This document shows, piece by piece, positions 32,601-44,600 of a stretch of 64,000 nt of DNA. A program made the translations under genes and the position numbers. Each line of letters opens with the position of its first letter. Position 1 is the first letter of the stretch. The notes beneath the pieces were generated by a model. It did not search any database and was not told where the DNA came from. It was given only the letters and a program-made list of their open reading frames with translations. The DNA is from Ochotona curzoniae (lineage: Eukaryota; Chordata; Mammalia; Lagomorpha; Ochotonidae), in contig NW_024466421.1 of NCBI RefSeq assembly GCF_017591425.1, forward strand, positions 744,001-808,000. The letters run 5' to 3'.

Positions 32601-35600
32601 TGCCCTCATTTGGGCTTGGTGCCCGATCCTAGGCAGTCAGGTCCCAGGGCAGCCCTGTCCCCAGCAGCTCACTCAAGGAGGTGGCCTGATGCCCCAGGCA
32701 AGCCCTGAGAACCCCAGGGTGCAGGGGGGATGGTGGGCCTTGCATGGGGGTGCTGGGAGTGCAGGGGGGATGGTGGGCCTTGCATGGGAGTGCAGAGGGG
32801 ATGGTGGGCCTTGCATGAGGGTGCTGGGAGTGCAGGGGGGATGGTGGGCCTTGCATGGGAGTGCAGAGGGGATGGTGGGCCTTGCATGAGGGTGCTGGGA
32901 GTGCAGGGGGGATGGTGGGCCTTGCATGGGAGTGCAGGGGGGATAGTAGGCCTTGCATGGGGGTGCTGGGAGTGCAGGGGAGATGGTGGGCCTTGCATGG
33001 AGGTGCTGGGAGCGAGCACAGGGGGGATGGTGGGCCTTGCATGGGAGTGCTGGGAGTGCAGGATGTGATGGTGGGCCTTGCATGGGGGTGCTGGAAGTGC
33101 AGGGGGGATGGTGGGCCTTGCATGGGGGTGCTGGGAATGCAGGGTGTGATGGTGGGTCTTTCATGGGGGTGCTCGGAGCTCAGGGGGGATGGTGGGCCTT
33201 TCATGGGGGTGCTGGGAGCGCAGGGGGGATGGTGGGCCTTGCATGGGGGTGCTGGGAGCTCAAGGGGGATGGTGGGCCTTGCATGGGGGTGCTGGGAGCT
33301 CAGGGGGGGTGGTGGGCCTTGCATGGGGGTGCTGGGAGCTCAGGGGGGATGGTGGGCCTTGCATGGGGGTGCTGGGAGTGCAGGCCTCCTCCACTCCATC
33401 TGTGTGGTGCTGAGCACATGGTGTCCCGCGGTGGGGTGCTGGCTCCAGCCCTCTGCCCAGCAGGAGGCTCACCAGAGAGAGTGCCCTTCATGCGGTGTGG
33501 GTTTAGCAGGGCTCAAAGTCACGCCCCCTTGAAGAAGTGGGAACAGTACACCCCAAGTTTCTCCCTGGAATACGTCAAAGCTGAGGAGGGCGCCAACCCC
33601 CCAGGTCCTGTGTGCAGGTGTGGGGTGCTGAACCCCCCCAGGTCCTGTGTTCAGGTGTGGGGTGCTGAACCCCCCCAGGTCCTGTGTGCAGGTGGTGGGG
33701 TGCTGAACCCCCCCAGGTCCTGTGTGCAGGTGGTGGGGTGCTGAACCCCCCAGGTCCTGTGTGCAGGTGTGGGGTGCTGAACCCCCCCAAGGTCCTGTGT
33801 GCAGGTGGTGGGGTGCTGAACCCCCCCAGGTCCTGTGTGCAGGTGGTGGGGTGCTGAACCCCCCCAGGTCCCGTGTGCAGGTGGTGGGGTGCTGAAACCC
33901 CCCAAGGTCCTGTGTGCAGGTGGTGGGGTGCTGAACCCCACCAAGGTCCTGTGTGCAGGTGGTGGGGTGCTGAACCCCCCCAAGGTCCCGTGTGCAGGTG
34001 GTGGGGTGCTGAAACCCCCCAAGGTCCTGTGTGCAGGTGGTGGGGTGCCAATCCCCCCCAGGTCCCATGTGCTGGTGATGGTGGGGTTGGGCCTCCCCAA
34101 GGTCTCGTGTGCAGGTGGTGGGGTACTGAGGTTGTTGGAGCCCCAGAGTCTCACCCCACGACCTTATGGGGCTGTGGGGGCTTAGTCCAGCCGAGTCCCC
34201 AGGAGCTCTGGCTGGGGAGCAGGTCTGCAGGTGTCAGACCTGCTGGCCGTGACCACCTGCTCTGTTCTGTGGTCCCTGGCAGGTGCCTGGGAAGGGACAG
34301 CTATGTGGGAAGTGGGTCTGTAGTGGGGAATGTAGGAGTGTGGCTGCCCCAGCTCTGAGCATGGCGAGCATGGGGTCTGTCTTCTCCCATGCCTCCCCCA
34401 GTCCTCAGCATCCACAAGCTTCCAGCCAGCGGTGCCACGGACATCAGCTTCCCCATGAAGGGCTGGCGGGCCTCAGGCGACTGGGCCAAGGTCCCCGAGG
34501 ACAGGGTCACTGTGTCCAAGAGTGTCTTCTCCACGGGGCTGGCAGGTGAGTACCCCGGGCCGAGCCCTGCCTGGGAGGTGCCTCCGGTGGTCCAGACAGG
34601 CAGGGTCACTGTCATTTCTGAGCGCCCCCTTGTCCAGGGAGCCCTCTCCACAGGCAGTAGCCCTGGCAAAGGGGCCAAATCAGGGCCACCAGAGGGAGGG
34701 ACGTGGGGAGCCACCCTAGCTCCCCCACAGCCCTGCGTCCCTGGGAAGCAGCAAAGATGGGGTCCAGGCTGGAGGACAGCGGGCCAGAGGATGGGCTGAC
34801 GCTGGGCTCCCTCCCAGAGGCTGACGACTCGTCTGTGTTCGTGGTTGGCACCGTGCTCTACCGGAACCTGGGCAGCTTCCTGGCCTTGCAGAGGTGGGCA
34901 GCGTGGGCAGCATGGGCAGGGCCCCGAGAGGCCGGCGGGGGGCCCGAGAGGCCGGCGGGAGACCGTGGGGGTGGAGGGCTGGGCTCGGCGGGAGCCCAGG
35001 GGTGCTGGGAGGAAGGCTGGGCATGCCCTGGGCCAGCACTGACCCTACAGCGCCTCTCTCATCCTGCCAGGAACACAACCGTCCTGAACTCCAAGGTCAT
35101 CTCGGTGACTGTGAAACCCCCTCCTCGCTCCCTGCTCACCCCCTTGGAGATCGAGTTTGCCCACATGTACAACGTGAGTGGCTTCCGTGAGCATGCGTGT
35201 GTGTTGTCCCGCCGGGTCCTGCGTGAGCAGTGCCTGCACTCGCACTTCCAGGCCGTCAGCCCTCAGGCACCACGCCACAGTGAGGGGGGACTGTGGGCGG
35301 GGAGCCAGAGGCTCTGGGTGTGGTGCCTGAGGTCTCAGGCTCAGCCGATGTCAGAGCTGTCTGAGGTGCCCTGCCCCCATGCCTGCTATCCCCAGGGAGG
35401 GGAGCGCCAGTGTGCCCCTGCCTTCCGGCCACATCCAGGAGCTGCGGCCTGGGTCCACCTCCCTGAACGGCAGGGTGCGTGGTGGCCAGCCTCCAGCTGT
35501 GTGGGCTCTGGTTCAGTGCCCAGAGCAGCCCCCCGAAAGCTTCCCACAGAGGGTGTAGGAAACCCCAGGGACTGCTCCCTCGGAGCCTCAAAGGAGCAGG

Positions 35601-38600
35601 GCTGGTTCCCAAGGGGGAGGTTTCCTGGGTGGCCTAGTCTGAAGAGGCAGCGCCAGGCCTGCAGCCCGCTGTGTGACCTGGGCGCCTACTCAGCCTCTCG
35701 GAGCCATGGCTCCCCTGGAAGCTCGTGGGGTTGGTAAGGACGGAGTCCTCGCCGTAGCCGGCTAGACCTGTGACCAGCCTGCCTGGGGACGGAGCAGGCA
35801 GCAGCCGTGTGAGGCCGCCTGGGGGTGGGGAGTGAGGCACGCCCACTCTGGCCATGCAGCTCTGCTGTCCATGCTTGCATGGCCCCCGCACAGGCAGCCC
35901 TGACAGGCCCCTCTCTCCCAGGGTACCACCAACCAGACCTGCATCCTGTGGGATGAGACCGATACGTAAGTCCGCCCGGCTCTGAGGCTGAGGGCTTTGG
36001 GGTGGGGGACAGACCCAGGGGCCACGGGGCTGGTTTGGGGCTGGAGGGGGCGTCCCCTGTCCATTACATTGTCCTGGGCCCACCTCCCACCTGACTCCAA
36101 GACACATAGGGGAGGAACTAGGAGGTGCAGCTCTGTCCCCATGGGGCCATCGTGGCCTGGTCCCCTATCCTGGCCAGAGCAGGCCAGGAGCTGTGGTTCA
36201 GGGCACTCACACGGGGCTGGACTTCAGGGCCCTTGGGGACTTGGCATGGCCATGTGGCCAGCTGCTGTGTGCCCAGGTCCTTATCAAACCCTGTTCTGGC
36301 GCCAGCCACTCCCTGGCGCCATGGCACCATGACAGCCAAGGAGACTCTTGTCCCAGCCCCAAGTGGCCACCTGGGGAGGGAGGAGGCCGTGCGAGGCTGA
36401 CAGCATTGTGACCTGGGGAAAGTTGAGTGGCTGTGTCTCGGCAGGCCGGGGGTCTGTGTGGTGGGGCGTGTGGCTAGGACTGAGCTCCCCAGCTGCATCC
36501 TTCTGCATCCCTTGGCCCTGCGTCCTGTCCTTGCCTTTCTTGGGCTAGTCAGTGCGGCATGGTCAGCTTGGCCACCCCTCACACCCTGAGCAGCGCTGGC
36601 TGTGTCCTGTGAGCTCAGGAATGGCAGCAGTACAGCTGAGAGGGGCACAGATCGTCACAGTGCTGGGGGAGGCCAGGGCACAGGGCTGTGTCCCGGTGTC
36701 CACTGTGAGGCTGGGGGATCCAAGCTGTCCCCCGCCATCTGCCCATCCCCGAGGACCTGGCTGCTGATGGATAGCACTGTGTTCCCGGAGGCCCAACACC
36801 TCAAGGTGCGTCTGGGGCAGGGGCTGGCTGTGGCAGAGGTTGTGCCCAGGATGGCTCCTGGGACAGCAGGGCCAAAGCCAAGCAGGAAGCACCTGACCCG
36901 CCCCCCACCCGGCTGCCTTGTCCCACCTCTGGCCAGGGGACTCACTGTCCCCGCCCCCGAGGATCTCCTGCCCTGAGGTCAGGATTGGCTGCTGCTTGGG
37001 GGTGGCGGGGTGAGGGCTGGCCTGGGGTACGGCCCCCAAGGTACGGCTCAGCACCAGGGAGCTTGTGGGACCAGGCCCTGCCCCCCCCCGGGCAGCACAG
37101 CCCTGCACCCCCACGTTCCTGCCTTGGGCCCAGCCAAGGCCGGGAAGCGGGGTGTTGCTAGAAGGCTGTGTGTGGCTCTGCAGCCTGGGAGTCAGCAGAG
37201 GCTGTAGTGAGGGAGCTGGAGGTGAGGCAGGAAGGTGGGTAAGGGGGCGGAGTCACTGGGGAAGGAGGGTGTGGGCAAGAGGAGGCCTGGGCGCATAGAG
37301 GGGTGAGGTGGGCAGCTGTGTCCTGGGCCTAATGCTGCTGCCAGCTGGGCAGCCTGGGCAGCAGTGCAGATGCTGCTGAGGCAGTCACTGGCCACACAGA
37401 GGTGGACAGCAGGTGGACAGATGGACGGGTAGTGGGCGCAGGGATGGGTGAGAAGGGGGAGGACCCTGTGTCTCCGGAGCAGTGGTGCCCATGGTCCTGA
37501 AGGGACAGCTCCCGGGCCCTCTCCGGGAGAAGCTGCAGCACCCACAGGCCAGCACAGGCCAGGTGCTTGGAGGCCAGCTGCCTGGCTGCCACCCAGAGTG
37601 GTTCTACCAAGGCCCAGTGTTGGGACAAGGTACAGGCTCAAGGAGGGGTGGGCACCTCATGCTCTCAGAGCCCCCAGGCAGCTGACATGCAGCCAGCCAG
37701 GCACATCCCTGAGTGCTGGGCTCTCCTGGTGTGGGCCTTCTGCCACTGGGACCTGCTGGCCCAGCTCCCACTCCTCCACCCTCAGCTCTCTGCTGGAGCC
37801 AGGTCATGGCCAGGCAGGGTCAGATGCTCAGTGTGTGGTGCGTGAACCCATTTCACAGCCTGGGAGGCTGAGGCTCAGGGCACCCACTGAGACAAGTGCC
37901 AGGTCCCCGTCAGGGCTGCACTCTCTGTGTGGATCCCAGCTACGGCTCCACCAGGCATGGGGCCATGGCTCTACACGTCTGGGTCTCCCTGCGGTCCCTT
38001 CTCCTGGTTTTCTCAGAGAGGGCAGCGAGGAGCCAGGCTGAGGGGGAGGGGACGCTGAGCGGAAGAGAGACTTGGCAGAGACCCCAGGTCTCTGTCAGCA
38101 GCATGTTCTCAGCCCCGTTTCTCCCACAGCGGCCAGTTCCTGACTGGGCAGGGGGCCGGGCGTGGGCAGGACCAGTACAGACCTCCCGTCTGATGGCCTG
38201 GGGATCACAGCAGAGGAAGGGGTGCTGGGAGGCCTCGGCCCCAGGCGGTGCCCCCCCTTTCTAACCGCTCCCCTGCAAGGGCCTCTGTTAGGCCCACGCT
38301 GCAGGTTCTGAGAGGGCTGGGCTGACCCCACAACTGCCTGCTGCTGCTCCTTGCTCCCACAAGGGCCCTTCTGCCCATGCCACAGGCCTCCTCCTGCCAC
38401 TCGCAGTGCCTGACCTTGAGTTCCCAACATGCTTGGTGTCTGTCCTCCTGGAGCAGCCACATTTGCAGCAGAGTGCAGACCTTTGACAGCTGGCCCAGGG
38501 TGGAACGTGAGACCCTCGGGGTGCTGAGGCTGCCGATCTCAGAGATGTCACATCCCGCTGGGGACAGGCCCTGCACACAGGTGGTGGGGGTCCTGCGATG

Positions 38601-41600
38601 CCCAGGCCCGGCCACCCCTCTCCCAGGGAGGGAAGGTCAGGCAGCCTGCCCAGCAGGGGACTGCAAGCTCCTGGCCAGAGGGTCCGTGAGCGTCCATAGC
38701 CTGACATGCCCTTGCCAGCAGCTCAGAGTCCCTGGCTCTGCCCATGCTGACTGGGCAGCGCTGGGCCTCAGCGTCCTCAGCTGCAGCCCAGCACGTCAAG
38801 GTCCCTGTAGGGGGAGAGGATCTCCACCCTCCCCTGTCCTGCCCAGGGAGAGGCCCCAGCCCTGCCAGGAGCGAGGCCCCCATGAGGCTGGACAGCCAAG
38901 GGGCCCTGCCTCCCCCAACATCGCAGACTCCCTGTCCACACTGCCTCAGCATCTCGCAGATGTCCCCATCCACCTAAAGCCTGTGCCAGGAGAGGCAGCC
39001 GTAGGCACATACACCTGGGACATGGGCCTCACTTCCTGATCCTGTCCTTTCCAATACGGTGGGCGTGGGTCCCAGCTGCCTCCTAGGACCCTGTCCCCCA
39101 CATCTCACGCCAGGCTGCTGTGCTGAGTGGCCAGGATGGGGAGGGTGCCGACAGGTGGATTCTGGAGTCAGCAGCAGGCACCCTCTTGGGACCAACCAGG
39201 GACTGAGAATGTCCCAGTGAGAGGTGAGGTCAGTGACCAGGTCAGGATCTGAATCCTGGCACCAGAGGCAGCCAGGCAGAGATGGGGCCATGGGAGGACA
39301 GAGTGAGCTGAGCTCTGTTGCCTGGAACTGGTCCACTGGCAGTCCTGACAGGTGCACATGGCCCAGGCCTCAGGCTAGACTCCTCGGTTGGCCTCACAGC
39401 CCTGTCTGCAGGGTCCTGGGTCCCAGCTGCAGCTGGGTAGCATCCAGGGGTGGAGTGACGGGCTCCTCATATCCATGTGGCCCTTGGCAACCTTGAGAGG
39501 CAAGGCAAAGGCAGGGGAGGCTTCAGGGTCTGAGCTGGGGGATGCAAATGGAAATGTGGGCCCATTGCCCACTGCTCTGCAGTTGGTAGCCCTCTGACTG
39601 CTAAACGTGCAGCCTGGAAGTTGTCATTCAAACTCTGACTTCCCGGGAGGCTTGGCAGCTGCAGCCATGCCATGGCCCAGGGAGTTCTTGTCTATGCATG
39701 GGCAGCTAGGCGTGGGAGGGCAAGATGTTACTGGACTCAAGCAGGACACCACTTCAGCAAGGAGTGCGGCTGTCACCTGCTTGAACCTGGCACTATGCTT
39801 GGGGGACAGGTCAGTACATCAGACTGCGGTATATGGGCCCGCCTAGGATCAGGCTGCCAGTGTGTGTGGGAGAGGCAGTACTTAGGCCTCCTGCAGGAGT
39901 GTGCCCTACATGTGGCACCAGGACTACACTTGTTGCTGAGGCTCTGGGGCTGTTGGTGAGCATGGTGGTTGGTGGTGGTAGAGACAGCAATGAAGGCTGT
40001 GGTAATGGTTGTTGGTAAGAATGGTACCTATGATGATTAATAATGCTGATGGAGACAGTAGTGCCATGGGGCAAAGTGCAATTGTATTAGAGTTTACGCT
40101 GATGTGTGGCATAGAGCAAAAAGTGTAGATTACTATGCTAATAATGCAGGATGGTGTGACCACCTTAGTGAGGCAGGGCGGTGTGATCACTTAGTGAGGC
40201 AGGGCGGTGTGATCACTTAGTGAGGCAGGGCGGTGTGATCACTTAGTGAGGCAGGGTGCTGTGATCACTTAGTGAGGCAGGGCAGTGTGATCACTTAGTG
40301 AGGCAGGGCGGTGTGATCACTTAGTGAGGCAGGGCGGTGTGATCACTTAGTGAGGCAGGGCGGTGTGATCACTTAGTGAGGCAGGGCGGTGTGATCACTT
40401 AGGAAGGGTGGTGTGATCGGTGTGATCACCTTAGTGAGGCAGGGCGGTGTGATCACTTAGGCAGGGTGGTGTGATCGGTGTGATCACCTTAGTGAGGCAG
40501 GGCAGTGTGATCACTTAGTGAGGCAGGGCGTGGTGTGATCACCTTGGTGACGCAGGGCAGTGTGATCACTTAGTGAGTCAGGGCGGTGTGATCACTTAGT
40601 GAGGCAGGGTGCTGTGATCACTTAGTGAGGCAGGGCAGTGTGATCACTTAGTGAGGCAGGGTGGTGTGATCACTTAGTGAGGCAGGGTGGTGTGATCGGT
40701 GTGATCACTTAGTGAGTCAGGGCAGTGTGATCACTTAGTGAGTCAGGGCAGTGTGATCACTTAGTGAGGTAGGGCGGTGTGATCGGTGTGATCACTTAGT
40801 GAGTCAGGGTGGTGTGATCACTTAGTGAGGCAGGGTGGTGTGATCTGTGTGATCACCTTAGTGAGGCAGGGCAGTGTGATCACTTAGTGAGGCAGGGCGG
40901 TGTGATCACTTAGTGAGTCAGGACCGTGTGATCACTTAGTGAGGCAGGGTGCTGTGATCACTTAGTGAGGCAGGGCAGTGTGATCACTTAGTGAGGCAGG
41001 GTGCTGTGATCACTTAGTGAGGCAGGGCGGTGTGATCACTTAGTGAGGCAGGGTGCTGTGATCACTTAGTGAGGCAGGGCAGTGTGATCACTTAGTGAGG
41101 CAGGGTGGTGTGATCACTTAGTGAGGCAGGGTGGTGTGATCGGTGTGATCACTTAGTCAGGGCAGTGTGATCACTTAGTGAGGTAGGGCGGTGTGATCGG
41201 TGTGATCACTTAGTGAGGCAGGGCGGTGTGATCACTTAGTGAGTCAGGACCGTGTGATCACTTAGTGAGGCAGGGTGGTGTGATCACTTAGTGAGGCAGG
41301 GTGCTGGTGATTTTGTAATAATGACTTGGTGGTGATTTTGAGGTGACTGCCATCTGAACAGTAGTGTTTGTGTTTGTGGCGACGCAGGCTCGGTGGGGTG
41401 CAGTGTGTGGTGTCGCAGCTCGGTGGGGTGCAGTGTGTGGTGATGCAGGCTGTGGGGTGAAGTGTGTGGTGATGCAGGCTGTGGGGTGCAGTGTGTGGTG
41501 TCGCAGGCTCGGTGGGGTGCAGTGTGTGGTGATGCAGGCTCGGTGGGGTGCAGTGTGTGGTGTCGCAGGCTCGGTGGGGTGCAGTGTGTGGTGTCGCAGG

Positions 41601-44600
41601 CTCGGTGGGGTGCAGTGTGTGGTGATGCAGGCCCGGTGGGGTGCAGTGTGTGGTGTTGCAGGCTCGGTGGGGTGCAGTGTGTGGTGTTGCAGGCTCGGTG
41701 GGGTGCAGTGTTTGTGGTGTCGCAGGCTGTGGGGTGCAGTGTGTGGTGATGCAGGCTCGGTGGGGTGCAGTGTGTGGTGACGCAGGCTCGGTGGGGTGCA
41801 GTGTGTGGTGATGCAGGCTCGGTGGGGTGCAGTGTGAGGTGATGCAGGCTCGGTGGGGTGCAGTGTGTGGTGTCGCAGGCTCGGTGGGGTGCAGTGTGTG
41901 GTGTCGCAGGCTCGGTGGGGTGCAGTGTGTGGTGTCGCAGGCTCGGTGGGGTGCAGTGTGAGGTGACGCAGGCTGTGGGGTGCAGTGTGTGGTGATGCAG
42001 GCTCGGTGGGGTGCAGTGTGTGGTGATGCAGGCTCGGTGGGGTGCAGTGTGTGGTGTTGCAGGCTCGGTGGGGTGCAGTGTGTGGTGATGCAGGCTGTGG
42101 GGTGCAGTGTGTGGTGTCGCAGGCTCGGTGGGGTGCAGTGTGTGGTGTCGCAGGCTCGGTGGGGTGCAGTGTGAGGTGACGCAGGCTGTGGGGTGCAGTG
42201 TGTGGTGATGCAGGCTCGGTGGGGTGCAGTGTGAGGTGATGCAGGCTCGGTGGGGTGCAGTGTGTGGTGTCGCAGGCTCGGTGGGGTGCAGTGTGTGGTG
42301 TCGCAGGCTCGGTGGGGTGCAGTGTGAGGTGACGCAGGCTGTGGGGTGCAGTGTGTGGTGTTGCAGGCTCGGTGGGGTGCAGTGTGTGGTGTTGCAGGCT
42401 CGGTGGGGTGCAGTGTGTGGTGATGCAGGCTGTGGGGTGCAGTGTGTGGTGATGCAGGCTCGGTGGGGTGCAGTGTGTGGTGATGCAGGCTCGGTGGGGT
42501 GCAGTGTGTGGTGTCGCAGGCTGTGGGGTGCAGTGTGTGGTGTCGCAGGCTCGGTGGGGTGCAGTGTGTGGTGTCGCAGGCTCGGTGGGGTGCAGTGTGA
42601 GGTGATGCAGGCTCGGTGGGGTGCAGTGTGTGGTGATGCAGGCTCGGTGGGGTGCAGTGTGTGGTGTCGCAGGCTCGGTGGGGTGCAGTGTGTGGTGATG
42701 CAGGCTCGGTGGGGTGCAGTGTGAGGTGATGCAGGCCCGGTGGGGTGCAGTGTGTGGTGTCGCAGGCTCGGTGGGGTGCAGTGTGTGGTGTCGCAGGCTG
42801 TGGGGTGCAGTGTGTGGTGACGCAGGCTCGGTGGGGTGCAGTGTGAGGTGATGCAGGCTCGGTGGGGTGCAGTGTGAGGTGACGCAGGCTGTGGGGTGCA
42901 GTGTGTGGTGATGCAGGCTGTGGGGTGCAGTGTGTGGTGATGCAGGCTGTGGGGTGCAGTGTGTGGTGATGCAGGCTCGGTGGGGTGCAGTGTGTGGTGT
43001 CGCAGGCTCGGTGGGGTGCAGTGTGTGGTGATGCAGGCCCGGTGGGGTGCAGTGTGTGGTGTTGCAGGCTCGGTGGGGTGCAGTGTGTGGTGTTGCAGGC
43101 TCGGTGGGGTGCAGTGTTTGTGGTGTCGCAGGCTGTGGGGTGCAGTGTGTGGTGATGCAGGCTCGGTGGAGTGCAGTGTGTGGTGACGCAGGCTGTGGGG
43201 TGCAGTGTGTGGTGTCGCAGGCTGTGGGGTGCAGTGTGTGGTGTCGCAGGCTCGGTGGGGTGCAGTGTGTGGTGTCGCAGGCTGTGGGGTGCAGTGTGAG
43301 GTGATGCAGGCTCGGTGGGGTGCAGTGTGTGGTGACGCAGGCTGTGGGGTGCAGTGTGTGGTGATGCAGGCTGTGGGGTGCAGTGTGTGGTGTCGCAGGC
43401 TCGGTGGGGTGCAGTGTGTGGTGATGCAGGCTCGGTGGGGTGCAGTGTGTGGTGTCGCAGGCTCGGTGGGGTGCAGTGTGTGGTGTCGCAGGCTCGGTGG
43501 GGTGCAGTGTGTGGTGATGCAGGCCTGGTGGGGTGCAGTATGAGGTGATGCAGGCTCGGTGGGGTGCAGTGTGAGGTGTCGCAGGCTCGGTGGGGTGCAG
43601 TGTGTGGTGATGCAGGCTCGGTGGGGTGCAGTGTGTGGTGACGCAGGCTCGGTGGGGTGCAGTGTGTGGTGACGCAGGCTCGGTGGGGTGCAGTGTGTGG
43701 TGATGCAGGCTCGGTGGGGTGCAGTGTGTGGTGTCGCAGGCTCGGTGGGGTGCAGTGTGAGGTGATGCAGGTTCGGTGGGGTGTAGTGTTTGTGGTGTCG
43801 CAGGCTGTGGGGTGCAGTGTGTGGTGTTGCAGGCTCGGTGGGGTGCAGTGTGTGGTGTTGCAGGCTCGGTGGGGTGCAGTGTGTGGTGATGCAGGCTCGG
43901 TGGGGTGCAGTGTGTGGTGATGCAGGCTCGGTGGGGTGTAGTGTTTGTGGTGTCGCAGGCTGTGGGGTGCAGTGTGAGGTGACGCAGGCTTGGTGGGGTG
44001 CAGTGTGAGGTGATGCAGGCTCGGTGGGGTGCAGTGTGAGGTGACGCAGGCTTGGTGGGGTGTAGTGTTTGTGGTGTCGCAGGCTGTGGGGTGCAGTGTC
44101 CGTGGGGTACTCTGCACGCTTGTGTGATTTGTGTGTGATGTTCTCTTGGGTCATGCAGGTAGTGACCTAATTTTTGAGTTGGGACACCACGAGGGTGCTA
44201 ACATAACAGCTGTGAGGTGGTGTGCTGCTGGTTCCCAGTCCCCAGTCTGCTTGGGGTGTGCCTCAGAGCGTGACCTTCTCTGGGAGCGCACATGAGAGCC
44301 CATGTTGGACTCAGTCTGCACCCACTTCGCCACAGGCCTAAGCAGCCTGACCTTATCCTGAGCCTCCAGAACCATGAGCTAGGTAAGTCTCTCTCTGCGT
44401 GTCCCGTGTTCCGGCAGGGGCACGCCCTGCTGTCCCTGCGTGTCCCATGTTCCGGGTGAGCACACGTTGCCCTCTCCCTGCGTGTCCCGTGTTCCGGGTG
44501 AGCACGCCCTGCTGTCCCTGCGTGTCCCGTGTTCCGGGTGAGCACGCCCTGCTGTCCCTGCGTGTCCCGTGTTCCGGGTGAGCACACGTTGCCCTCTCCC

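Larger units (their letters stand above)
30998..34401 (+). other. ADGRB1: Intron 13 of ADGRB1
   Basis: About 900 bp of pyrimidine/C-rich sense strand (31.6-32.5 kb) is followed by two different minisatellites (32.7-33.4 and 33.6-34.1 kb) and a short unique tail. No exon recognised. Confidence 0.85.

Noticed and set aside
41262..44154. Two overlapping minus-strand ORFs of about 950 codons (His/Thr/Pro-rich)
   Set aside because: They are the translation of the 29/31-bp minisatellite, whose unit has no stop in any frame on that strand. The peptide period equals the unit length, and two frames are open at once.
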